Shown: positions 1-6,612 of the stretch, piece by piece
How positions within the stretch are numbered: the first letter of the stretch is position 1
How the letters are laid out: each line of letters begins with the position of its first letter
NCBI GenBank assembly: GCA_002256705.1
Contig: NQJI01000082.1
Location: forward strand, 1 to 8,021
Direction of reading: 5' to 3'
Origin: Methylococcaceae bacterium NSM2-1
GTDB taxonomy: Bacteria > Pseudomonadota > Gammaproteobacteria > Methylococcales > Methylomonadaceae
DNA: 8,021 nucleotides
Notes under the pieces: generated by a model
Seen by the model: only the letters and a program-made list of their open reading frames with translations
Told to the model about the DNA's origin: nothing
The model's database searches: none
Translations under genes and position numbers: made by a program

Positions 1-1
1 C

Positions 2-61
2 TTGGCTAAAGCAATTGTCCACCTTGGACGATCTTCGCCAAGCGTAAAAAGTAAAATATAA
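2..61 (+). CDS. possible 3' end of a gene entering from the left edge
   Basis: The frame beginning at base 2 is open from the window edge to a TAA at 59-61 and would give LAKAIVHLGRSSPSVKSKI. A second plus-strand frame, starting at base 3, is also open from the edge and ends at 45-47 (WLKQLSTLDDLRQA). Only one of these, or neither, can be a real C-terminus. The second has an amphipathic helical pattern; the first is basic. Neither is long enough to assign to a family, and no terminator follows. The call rests only on open frames touching the edge. Confidence 0.2.
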   Translation: MAKAIVHLGRSSPSVKSKI

Positions 62-282
62 GCTTTTCGTTGTGTTGCTGTTTGGTCTGCTGAGTTTTGT
101 TTTTCAAATGAGCTCCCGGCGAGAGGCGAATGTGCAAGCCCTGTTTCCGTGAGGCGTTGCAGAGCTTGTTTCCTGAGTTAGAATCACACCTTTAAGCCGT
201 GTGCTGGAAAAACTGGATATCGACGCCTTACTATCGTCACACCTGGTGTTGATAAAATACTTCATGCGTAGCAAAAAATTCA

Positions 283-556
283 CTAACCAACCTTTGTCCA
301 CGATAAGGGCGTAGCTCTAACCTTGGCCGTGATGCGCGTATACTTAAACGCCGTCTGGAATTTAGGGTCAGTCTGGGCTTTCAGGATCGGCCAAAGAAAC
401 CGTGTCGGCTTCCATTTGCGTTTTTTTTCCCGTGCGCCTTAAAATGATCCATGCAAAGGAGTCGGGTGCGGTGTCAAACACCTCAGCGCCACCTTGCAAT
501 CCCAGGCAAAGGTCTTTTCGGCCAAATGCGGTTTTGAATTCCTCATCAATGATCAC
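283..556 (-). pseudogene. possible frameshifted gene remnant, unrecognised
   Basis: On the minus strand an open frame (GTG at 556, stop at 368; open upstream as far as 640) reads protein-like, for example IIDEEFKTAFGRKDLCLGLQ. A second minus frame, open from 438 to a TAG at 283-285, continues with WKPTRFLWPILKAQTDPKF. The two overlap at a run of eight A residues on the minus strand (plus T8 at 421-428), a classic slippage site. A one-base change there would join them into a product of roughly 90 residues from the GTG. No family was recognised. The antisense frame over the same bases is rich in Ser and Cys, as shadow frames often are, which mildly favours minus-strand coding. This could equally be chance. 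Confidence 0.22.
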
Positions 557-1013
557 TTGCGCTTGAAACGCCCGTCTTTTGCGCCGTTTAACTTTTTCGC
601 GGCATCTTGAGCGTAGTAATGTGTTGTTCCGACAGATTAGTCATGCTCGAGTACTCAGTCATTTTTTTATGTCGGGTAAAGTTTTTTTCAATTTTATCTG
701 CGCATCATCAGTAGTAAATCGCCAATCCAAAGGACGAGCAATAGTATTTTTTTTGCCGTAAAGTTTCTTGATCTGGAATGTGCCGATACATACATTGATG
801 CAATAAGACGTTCAATTCTATTTCAGCCGGTTATTTGCCTCAATTGTTGAAAACAATCTGGGCTTGAGTTTTCATAAGGCGGGTTACCCTGATAAAACGG
901 GACAGCGAAAAGCGCTGTGTACAGATTTAGGTAACTATTAGTGACACTGGCAACATCTTGCTTAGCCTGGGGAAAAAGGATTTGCGCAGGGTGTTAAGTT
1001 TTTTTGCTATCGC

Positions 1014-1030
1014 CTTCCTTGTTAAGGAAG
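1014..1030. repeat. small perfect hairpin upstream of the transpeptidase gene
   Basis: CTTCCTT and AAGGAAG form a perfect 7-bp inverted repeat around a GTT loop. TTAAGG recurs at 1022, 1032 and 1038, so the right arm merges into a short repeated motif. There is no U-tract after the stem in either direction (the T7 tract lies on the other side), so it does not read as an intrinsic terminator. It could be an operator or a chance palindrome. Confidence 0.3.
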
Positions 1031-1240
1031 TTTAAGGTTAAGGTGGTGTAAAATAGAACTTTTATGCCACATAAAGGGTCAACGGAACTTTTGGTTTAGT
1101 CGACATACGTTGTCTATTTCTATCAAAACAAGCAGTTAGTATTTGAATTGCAGCACCAGATAGAGGTAAAGCTAAAAACTGATTATTTTATGATTATTAC
1201 AGAGATGGGCGTGTGTTGTATGCAGTTAAGTATATTGGCA

Positions 1241-1247
1241 AAAAAGG
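1241..1247 (+). promoter_or_regulatory. ribosome binding site deciding the ldtD start
   Basis: AAAAAGG ends 5 nt before the ATG at 1253, the best Shine-Dalgarno spacing among the candidate starts. The upstream in-frame starts (TTG 1148, ATG 1190, 1205 and 1220) have weaker or badly spaced purine tracts, and starting there would put even more residues ahead of the membrane segment. Confidence 0.45.
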
Positions 1248-1252
1248 TTTGT

Positions 1253-3181
1253 ATGCTTGATTCGAGAAAACTATTTTTTTCGCAAAAAAGTGATTTGAAA
1301 AACCGAATAAGGCTCGATGCGCAAGGAGCAAGTTTTAAAAAGTTTACTACTTTTACCTTGAGTTGGTTGTTAATGTTTTTTTTTCTGAGTTTGCCGGCTC
1401 AAGTGCTATTTGCTGAAGGCATAATCAAGCAAACAGCTAGTCGGGTTACTGAAGATATTTCTCGCCATAAAGTCGGTTTAGATAGCCATGCAGCGAGTGT
1501 AGCTACTGAAATTATTGCTAACGAAAACGCCAGTGTAGCTAATGAAATTACCTCCATTATTACTACAAAACACCATCCTTATCTGGTGCTGTCGAATTTT
1601 ATAAATCGCACGGAAGATCTTGATGCGCTTTATAAAGTTGCAAATTACCAGTTGTTATGGCTAGGTAATGCCCAGGCAAAAAAAAATATTGTCGAAGTAC
1701 TCAATTTATTAAATGACGCATCGGTCAGTGGTTTGGATGCGTTAAATTACGACGCTTACACACTACATCAAAAACTAGAGCCTGCCTTAAAGCTTGCGCC
1801 CGATAATTACAGGCTATTGGCGCTCTACGATACAGCCATCAGCCTGTCTTTGTTGCGTTTCCTGCATGATTTGCATTATGGCCGAGTGAATCCGCAGGGA
1901 ATAAATTATAAAGTCAAGTTAAGGGAAAAAAAGCTGATTGATTTGCCCTCCATGATTAAAGACAGTTTAGCTCTGGGTACTATCAAGCAATTACCCCTGT
2001 TAGTAGAACCCAAATTGCAACAATATCAAAAGTTAAAATCGGCATTAGCCACTTATCGTCTGCTTGCCCGGAAATCGCCGCCTTTTCAATTACGCATTGA
2101 AAAATCCATAAACCCTGGCGGCAATCTTCGCCAAATTGAAGAACTACAGCGATTTTTAGTGACCGTAGGTGATATGCCAGAAGAGGGTGATAATGGTGAT
2201 GATGCCGGGAAATCCATACGTTATATGGGCAAAATCGTTACAGCTGTTAAAAAGTTTCAGCAACGGCACGGCTTGAACGCAGACGGAGTTATTGGTAAAG
2301 GTACTGTCGCTGCCATCAATGTGCCGTTAAGTCAAAGAGTAACGCAAATTGAATTAGCCATGGAAAGACTACGGTGGTTACCTGAGCTCAATGCAGGGCC
2401 TTATATTATTGTCAATATTCCGGCTTTTCAACTATGGGCATTTGATGACATAGATCGGTTCAGTTCGGATATAGCCAACATGAAGGTCGTTGTTGGTAAG
2501 GCAATGAAAAACGAAACCCCGGTGTTGATGGCGGAAATGCGCTTTATTGATTTTATGCCCTACTGGAATGTGCCCTACAATATCGTTAAACAAGAAATAC
2601 TGCCCAAGTTAATGCAAAACCCCAGTTATTTGGGCAGTGAAAATATGGAGCTGGTTACCACTTTCGGAAATGAGACAAAGGCTGTCGCTTTTACGTACTC
2701 ATCCATTGCTCAGCTTAAGCAAGGCACGTTAAGGGTTAGGCAGCGTCCGGGCAAAAAGAATGCACTAGGTAAGGTGAAGTTTATTTTTCCTAACAAGGAA
2801 GACGTCTATTTACATGATACGCCGTCTCAAACCCTGTTTAGCAAGTCACGAAGGGATTTTAGTCATGGTTGTGTACGGGTTGCAAACCCGGAAGGGCTGG
2901 CAGAATTTGCGCTTAAAAATCAATGGAGCAAGGAAACTATACAGCAAGCGTTGAATACACCCAAAACACAACGGGTCATCTTGAAAAAATCAATACCCGT
3001 GTTGTTTCTTTATATCACGTCTTTTTTCGACCATGATAATAACCTTGCGTTTTACCCGGATATTTATGGTTATGATGATATTCTGCTTGGAGCTCTTAGA
3101 AAACCTGAAGATTTATCGGATCAGTCGATTTTTGTTAGCGTCAATGTAGCGCCTGCAGTACCCGTTATAAAAAATAACTAA
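1253..3181 (+). CDS. ldtD: L,D-transpeptidase, YcbB/LdtD-like
   Basis: Periplasmic L,D-transpeptidase expected to form 3-3 (mDAP-mDAP) peptidoglycan cross-links. With the ATG at 1253 it is 642 aa, close to the roughly 615 aa of E. coli YcbB; the frame stays open back to a TTG at 1148. A basic lead is followed by a hydrophobic segment at about residues 31-54 (a signal peptide ending near VLFA-EG, or a membrane anchor). A peptidoglycan-binding helical domain lies around 290-360 (KKFQQRHGLNADGVIGKGT). The YkuD catalytic domain starts near 383 and ends with His521 (HDTP) and the SHGCVRV motif, giving His538 and nucleophile Cys540; all key residues are intact. The C-terminus (FFDHDNNLAFYPDIYGYD) is typical of the YcbB subfamily rather than of small YkuD proteins. 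Residues 81-104 are an imperfect 12-residue tandem repeat. It converges with a YcbK/MepK-like peptidase gene. Function is secure at family level; the start codon is not. Confidence 0.93.
   Translation: MLDSRKLFFSQKSDLKNRIRLDAQGASFKKFTTFTLSWLLMFFFLSLPAQVLFAEGIIKQTASRVTEDISRHKVGLDSHAASVATEIIANENASVANEITSIITTKHHPYLVLSNFINRTEDLDALYKVANYQLLWLGNAQAKKNIVEVLNLLNDASVSGLDALNYDAYTLHQKLEPALKLAPDNYRLLALYDTAISLSLLRFLHDLHYGRVNPQGINYKVKLREKKLIDLPSMIKDSLALGTIKQLPLLVEPKLQQYQKLKSALATYRLLARKSPPFQLRIEKSINPGGNLRQIEELQRFLVTVGDMPEEGDNGDDAGKSIRYMGKIVTAVKKFQQRHGLNADGVIGKGTVAAINVPLSQRVTQIELAMERLRWLPELNAGPYIIVNIPAFQLWAFDDIDRFSSDIANMKVVVGKAMKNETPVLMAEMRFIDFMPYWNVPYNIVKQEILPKLMQNPSYLGSENMELVTTFGNETKAVAFTYSSIAQLKQGTLRVRQRPGKKNALGKVKFIFPNKEDVYLHDTPSQTLFSKSRRDFSHGCVRVANPEGLAEFALKNQWSKETIQQALNTPKTQRVILKKSIPVLFLYITSFFDHDNNLAFYPDIYGYDDILLGALRKPEDLSDQSIFVSVNVAPAVPVIKNN
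1493..1564 (+). repeat. 36-bp imperfect tandem repeat inside ldtD
   Basis: Two adjacent 36-base units (1493-1528 and 1529-1564) encode ASVATEIIANEN and ASVANEITSIIT. The shared core is AGTGTAGCTA-TGAAATTA. They lie in the low-complexity stretch between the membrane segment and the folded part of the transpeptidase, where length changes should be tolerated. The high match at nucleotide level suggests a fairly recent duplication. Confidence 0.5.
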
Positions 3182-3221
3182 CACTTCAGAGAGGCGATCC
3201 AGTAGTTCAGTAATCTATTGC

Positions 3222-3292
3222 GCAGGCCAAGCTTTAGCCCGACATTGCCCGGCCAGAATAGGTAACATTGGTTAAGCTAAAGCCTGACCTAC
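3222..3292. repeat. imperfect inverted repeat between convergent genes (REP/MITE-like)
   Basis: The left arm (3222-3243) and the reverse complement of the right arm (3271-3292) agree at 16 of 22 positions, sharing the core GCTTTAGC, and all six differences are transitions. In RNA read from the minus strand, five of the six become G-U pairs, so the stem survives better on that strand, which is the strand of the mepK-like gene ending at 3330. The motif resembles GTAGGTC-GGCTTTAGCC palindromes that I recall as dispersed intergenic repeats in some proteobacteria. No U-tract follows, so a Rho-independent terminator is not supported. A 3'-end stabilising or bidirectional pausing hairpin is possible. 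Confidence 0.55.
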
Positions 3293-3329
3293 AAGGGGTT
3301 TAAATAGTTAGGGCGCGATGTGCGCTTAT

Positions 3330-4064
3330 TTACCAGGTTCTGAACTCACCAGTATCCAGATGGACAAAATTACTGCGCGGATAATAACCTACACCCCCAC
3401 GTGCCATAGCCAGTGCTGCCTTTCTAATCGTTTTGATTTGTACTCCTTCAACACGAATGTCAATCGCCCGGCCTTGCATATGAAGACTATGTTCTGCGAC
3501 CCCATGGCTATGTTTGCGTAACTGGGCATTGGTAAACGGAGAGCGATAACCGGAGACGATATGAAAAGGCTTGTTAACGCCAAGAGTCTGTTTCAGATCA
3601 AACAACTGATCCAGTAATGCAGTATCTATAGGGTGAACATCATCGGTATGGTAGTCGCGAAGCAGATAATTGATTTCTTGCAGTGCGTCTTTAATATAAC
3701 TACCCTGCTCAAAATAGGTTAACTTTAACTTATCGCCGGTATGTGTATGTTCAAAGGACAGCGTTTTGTGTGAAGGAGAATAGCGATTGTACGTCGAAGA
3801 TTGGATATCCCGTTCTGGAATAGAGGTATGCCGTGTAAAAATACGAGAGTGAATATGTCGCGCGAGGTTGTGGATAGGCTTTGCATGCACATGACTGTGT
3901 CCGTTGCGGCCCGGATAGATGACATGTCGAACTGCCGCTGTTGCAACCCCGGATCCGCTCATTGCCAGCAAAGATCCACAAGCCATCTGCTTTAGGAACT
4001 TGCGTCTTGATGCAATAGCACTATCTTCGTCATTCGTCGTGTTTTTTAATGGTTGTTCGTGCAT
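3330..4064 (-). CDS. mepK: Tat-exported M15 zinc peptidase, YcbK/MepK-like (DUF882)
   Basis: A 244-aa murein peptidase of the DUF882/YcbK family. E. coli YcbK (MepK) is an L,D-endopeptidase that cuts the 3-3 cross-links made by L,D-transpeptidases; the same role is inferred here. The N-terminus carries a twin-arginine signal, SRRKFLK at 19-25, followed by a mild hydrophobic run to about 44 (VATAA), so export is by Tat, presumably folded and metal-loaded. The catalytic domain is complete: SGYRS at 171-175, SLHMQGRAIDI with zinc ligands His195 and Asp202, and FVHLDTG with His235, ending in the family's usual FRTW-like tail. Residues about 46-80 between signal and domain are unusually His-rich. 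The start at 4064 is the only ATG preceding the Tat motif; its Shine-Dalgarno (GAGA) is weak. The gene is convergent with the L,D-transpeptidase and divergent from the permease. Confidence 0.92.
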   Translation of the reverse strand: MHEQPLKNTTNDEDSAIASRRKFLKQMACGSLLAMSGSGVATAAVRHVIYPGRNGHSHVHAKPIHNLARHIHSRIFTRHTSIPERDIQSSTYNRYSPSHKTLSFEHTHTGDKLKLTYFEQGSYIKDALQEINYLLRDYHTDDVHPIDTALLDQLFDLKQTLGVNKPFHIVSGYRSPFTNAQLRKHSHGVAEHSLHMQGRAIDIRVEGVQIKTIRKAALAMARGGVGYYPRSNFVHLDTGEFRTW

Positions 4065-4094
4065 GGTTTTGTCTCAGGTAACACTTTTTATACT

Positions 4095-4100
4095 ATTATG
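4095..4100 (-). promoter_or_regulatory. candidate -10 element of the mepK-like gene
   Basis: On the minus strand this reads CATAAT (5 of 6 to TATAAT), about 11 bp downstream of the last CTTAAA repeat. No good -35 hexamer exists 17 bp upstream; the repeat array occupies that place. This is the arrangement of activator-dependent promoters of the PhoB/OmpR class. The transcript would begin near 4088, giving a short leader to the ATG at 4064. Prediction by eye only. Confidence 0.4.
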
Positions 4101-4111
4101 AGCCCTGTAGT

Positions 4112-4139
4112 CTTAAATTAATCTTAAATTAAACTTAAA
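4112..4139. promoter_or_regulatory. three CTTAAA repeats at 11-bp spacing, putative response-regulator box
   Basis: CTTAAA begins at 4112, 4123 and 4134, exactly 11 bp apart, separated by TTAAT and TTAAA. The first two full 11-bp units (TCTTAAATTAA) are identical. One-helical-turn direct repeats are the hallmark of OmpR/PhoB-family response-regulator sites. The half-site and N5 spacer resemble the PmrA/BasR-type box (YTTAAK-N5-YTTAAK), differing at the last half-site base. The array lies in the divergent region between the peptidase and the permease, and its spacing to the minus-strand CATAAT suits activation of the peptidase gene. It could also act on the permease promoter. The regulator is not in this window. 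Confidence 0.5.
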
Positions 4140-4270
4140 TGGACATTCACAATAGCTAATTCAGTGCTAGTCTACAAGAAGGGAATACAGTCCTTGAACC
4201 CTGAAATAAGCCTAAAAACAGTTTGTTCGCCGTGTATTTGACCAAATTTTTCAGATCAACTAAAACAAAA

Positions 4271-5512
4271 ATGAACGTATCTGTACTAGTATTGGTTGCC
4301 GTCTTTGTATTGATCGCTGTACGGCAAATCGGTCATTTTAATATTAAAATCTGGCAGTCGATGACGGGAGGCGCGCTCATAGTGGTAGCTACCAAACAGA
4401 TTAGTGGACTCGACGCTTTAAAAGCAATAGACCTTAATGTCATGCTGTTTCTGCTGGGCATGTTTATCATTGGTCAAGCACTGGTAGCCAGCGGCTATTT
4501 ATATTATATGGCTTATCGTTTGTTTGGCGGGCTGAAATCAGTTCAGCATCTGGTTATGGGGATTTTGTTTGGGGCGGCGCTTGCCTCGGCATTGCTCATG
4601 AACGATACGCTCGCCATAATCGGTACTCCGCTGGTATTACGCCTGGCCAGGGAGCACAATATCAATAGCAAGTTGCTGTTATTAACACTGGCTTATGCTA
4701 TCACCATTGGTAGTGTGATGAGTCCTGTAGGCAATCCGCAAAATTTTCTTATTGCCAGCCAGGGCGGATTACCCGCACCTTTTCAAACGTATTTTCAAGC
4801 ACTTGCAGTGCCCACACTGATCAACTTGTGGCTCACCTATCTGGTGTTGAGACTGGTTTATAGGCAAGAGTTTATCGACGGTATGCCGCTTAATCATAAC
4901 CCAGTCAAGCTACTGGATAAACAACTGGCTAAATTGGTTCGTGCTTCACTATTTTTATTGATCACACTGATAACCCTTAAAATCATCCTGGTTAATATGC
5001 ACAGCCCGATTCGAATCGAACTGAGTCATATCGCCATTATTGCTGCATTACCGCCTATTTTGTTTAGCTCTATTCGATTGCAGATATTAAAAAGCATAGA
5101 TTGGTCAACCTTGCTATTTTTTGCAGCCATGTTTGTATTAATGGCCAGCGTTTGGCAAACCGGCTTCATACAGCAATGGGTTAATGAGCTGCGCATAGAT
5201 CTGACCAGTGTTTCGGCTATTATGATACTAAGCGCTACGCTCAGTCAGCTAATATCTAATGTGCCCTTGGTGGCGCTCTATCTGCCGATGCTGGCGAACC
5301 CGGACGCACAATCACTGATGGCTTTAGCGGCGGGTAGTACTATCGCAGGTAATTTTCTGATTCTTGGTGCGGCAAGTAATGTCATCATTATTCAAAATGC
5401 CGAAAAACGAGGGGATACACTGGGCTTTTTTGAATTTGCCCGTGTTGGAATTTCCTTGGGCGTTCTCAATCTATTGATATACTGGGCTTGGTTCTGCTAC
5501 ATGTACAGCTGA
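4271..5512 (+). CDS. ArsB/NhaD/SLC13-like ion permease
   Basis: A 413-aa inner-membrane protein with around ten or more hydrophobic spans, of the ion transporter superfamily that includes ArsB, NhaD, CitMHS and SLC13 permeases. Diagnostic pieces are ALLMNDTLAIIGTPLV in the first half, GSVMSPVGNPQNFLIASQGG near residue 160, and the pseudo-symmetrical counterpart SNVPLVALYLPML in the second half; these form the paired re-entrant substrate-binding regions in this fold. The substrate cannot be read from the sequence: arsenite, a dicarboxylate, sulfate or sodium/proton exchange are all possible, and no ars genes are nearby. I chose the ATG at 4271 because MNVSVLVLVAVF begins the first span as in relatives; the frame extends upstream to a TTG at 4223, and neither start has a good Shine-Dalgarno. 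The QEGLA gene follows after 53 bp on the same strand, suggesting one transcript. Confidence 0.85.
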   Translation: MNVSVLVLVAVFVLIAVRQIGHFNIKIWQSMTGGALIVVATKQISGLDALKAIDLNVMLFLLGMFIIGQALVASGYLYYMAYRLFGGLKSVQHLVMGILFGAALASALLMNDTLAIIGTPLVLRLAREHNINSKLLLLTLAYAITIGSVMSPVGNPQNFLIASQGGLPAPFQTYFQALAVPTLINLWLTYLVLRLVYRQEFIDGMPLNHNPVKLLDKQLAKLVRASLFLLITLITLKIILVNMHSPIRIELSHIAIIAALPPILFSSIRLQILKSIDWSTLLFFAAMFVLMASVWQTGFIQQWVNELRIDLTSVSAIMILSATLSQLISNVPLVALYLPMLANPDAQSLMALAAGSTIAGNFLILGAASNVIIIQNAEKRGDTLGFFEFARVGISLGVLNLLIYWAWFCYMYS

Positions 5513-5565
5513 TCCTTGCAAATTGTTGCCATACGAACGATGCACAGCTAACGGACGACGTAGAC

Positions 5566-6612
5566 ATGAGTAAAAAAATCGTTAAACCATCGACTTATCT
5601 GACTGAAGTTAAAACGCTTTCGGATAGGATCGTCAAAGCACAACAACCCATCCGTATTCTCGATGCCATCAAATGGGATGACATTATCAAACAGGATTTT
5701 TTTAAAGGTAATTGTCAAACGCCACCCGTAGTAACAATAGAGTATTATCAAAACCGTCCGTTAGGCTTTGACCCCGTCGATAAAAAAAATGAGTTCTATC
5801 AGATTGAGCGCGATCTGGTACGTAAACTGGGTCAACTCAATCCGCTTAGCGTTATCATGCGCCGGATTTGCCGCGAATATCAAGATGTTGTGCGTATGCT
5901 TGAATCCAGGGGAACGCCGACGTTTTCGAATATTTCGCAGGAATTGTACGGTTCTTCTCAAGATGTTTTTCATGTTGGCGATCCGACCATTGCCACTCTG
6001 GGCAGCATGATGGAAGCTACGCTTTCTCAACTCTTGCAGCTTGATTTTTTAGTCGAAGAACCCAAGACGATTAATGCAAAAGACGCAGTAGCCATTCTTA
6101 ACGAAAAAATCCAAAGCATGTTTCCGGGGGATGGACTACGCGCAATGATTAGCGATGGAATTATTGCTGATGCCGCAGCGGGCACTGATTACGTCAAATT
6201 ACGCGCTGATGCCTTATTTAATATGCGTGATTTACGGGTGCTTGAAGTTCACGAAATTTGGGTGCACTTGGGTACTACATTGAATGGTTTGGCGCAGCCT
6301 TATTGCACCTTTCTTGGCAAAGGTCCGCCTTCTGCGACTGTCACGCAAGAAGGATTGGCGGTATTGATGGAGATATTAACCTTTAGTTCTACACCCAATC
6401 GACTCATGAACCTGATTAATCGGGTACGCGCCATCACCCTGACTGAAGAAGGCGCTAATTTTATGGACATATTTACTTTTTTTAGAGACAAAGGTCTTGA
6501 TGAGGAGGAAAGTTATACCCTCAGTAGCCGTGTATTTAGAGGCAGCAGTCCCGATGGCTTGCCGTTTACCAAAGACCTGACTTATATCAAAGGCTCTGTG
6601 GAAAAACCATGA
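5566..6612 (+). CDS. DUF1704 'QEGLA motif' metallopeptidase-like protein, C-terminally truncated
   Basis: The first 348 residues of a protein annotated elsewhere as 'flavohemoglobin expression-modulating QEGLA motif protein' (DUF1704/TIGR02421). Family landmarks run in order: IRILDAIKWDD near 29, RPLGFDP, MLESRGTP, QELYGS, DGIIADAAAG, then H229-E-I-W-V-H234 followed by GTTLNGLAQP, and Q261-EGLA. The HEXXXH plus the downstream QEGLA glutamate is the metallopeptidase arrangement I recall from the distant eukaryotic relative MATCAP (KIAA0895L), a tubulin carboxypeptidase; the bacterial substrate is unknown to me. The frame stops at 6610-6612, right after KDLTYIKG-SVEKP, whereas relatives continue for about 75-80 residues; that missing tail is present in another frame just downstream. 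I chose the ATG at 5566 because the frame upstream overlaps the permease gene and is not family-like. Zinc-site residues are all retained, so partial activity is conceivable. Confidence 0.88.
   Translation: MSKKIVKPSTYLTEVKTLSDRIVKAQQPIRILDAIKWDDIIKQDFFKGNCQTPPVVTIEYYQNRPLGFDPVDKKNEFYQIERDLVRKLGQLNPLSVIMRRICREYQDVVRMLESRGTPTFSNISQELYGSSQDVFHVGDPTIATLGSMMEATLSQLLQLDFLVEEPKTINAKDAVAILNEKIQSMFPGDGLRAMISDGIIADAAAGTDYVKLRADALFNMRDLRVLEVHEIWVHLGTTLNGLAQPYCTFLGKGPPSATVTQEGLAVLMEILTFSSTPNRLMNLINRVRAITLTEEGANFMDIFTFFRDKGLDEEESYTLSSRVFRGSSPDGLPFTKDLTYIKGSVEKP

Larger units (their letters stand above)
62..1252. other. long stretch without a convincing gene
   Basis: About 1.2 kb precedes the L,D-transpeptidase with no open frame that looks like an intact gene. 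Frames are short and compete on both strands, and none has a clear ribosome binding site. A plus-strand frame at 807-941 (45 codons, no ATG near its beginning) reads somewhat protein-like towards its end (HKAGYPDKTGQRKALCTDLG) but is unrecognised. Small structures visible are a hairpin at 843-857 (ATTGTT-GAA-AACAAT), another at 1014-1030, and homopolymer runs (T8 at 421-428, T7 at 662-668, T8 around 747-754). The pattern suits a decayed or intergenic region. No RNA gene could be recognised by eye. Confidence 0.5.

Noticed and set aside
104..301. Minus-strand open frame of 65 codons starting at a GTG
   Set aside because: Overlaps other equally open frames, has no ribosome site and resembles no family; kept only as part of the gene-poor region.
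579..761. Plus-strand open frame of 60 codons
   Set aside because: No ribosome site, no recognisable pattern, and much of it is translated from T-rich runs.
3181..3330. Intrinsic terminator shared by the convergent genes
   Set aside because: The inverted repeat has no U-tract on either side, so only a hairpin repeat is claimed.
3318..4101. Several open frames on both strands overlapping the mepK-like gene
   Set aside because: They are shadows of the strongly supported minus-strand peptidase gene, whose domain motifs and Tat signal fix the true frame.
4145..4180. Sigma-70-like promoter for the permease (TTCACA with a J23100-like spacer)
   Set aside because: No acceptable -10 hexamer falls at 16-18 bp, so the resemblance was not strong enough to annotate.
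4271..5512. Specific call as arsenite pump ArsB
   Set aside because: Only superfamily motifs are visible and no arsR, arsC or arsA is nearby, so the substrate is left open.
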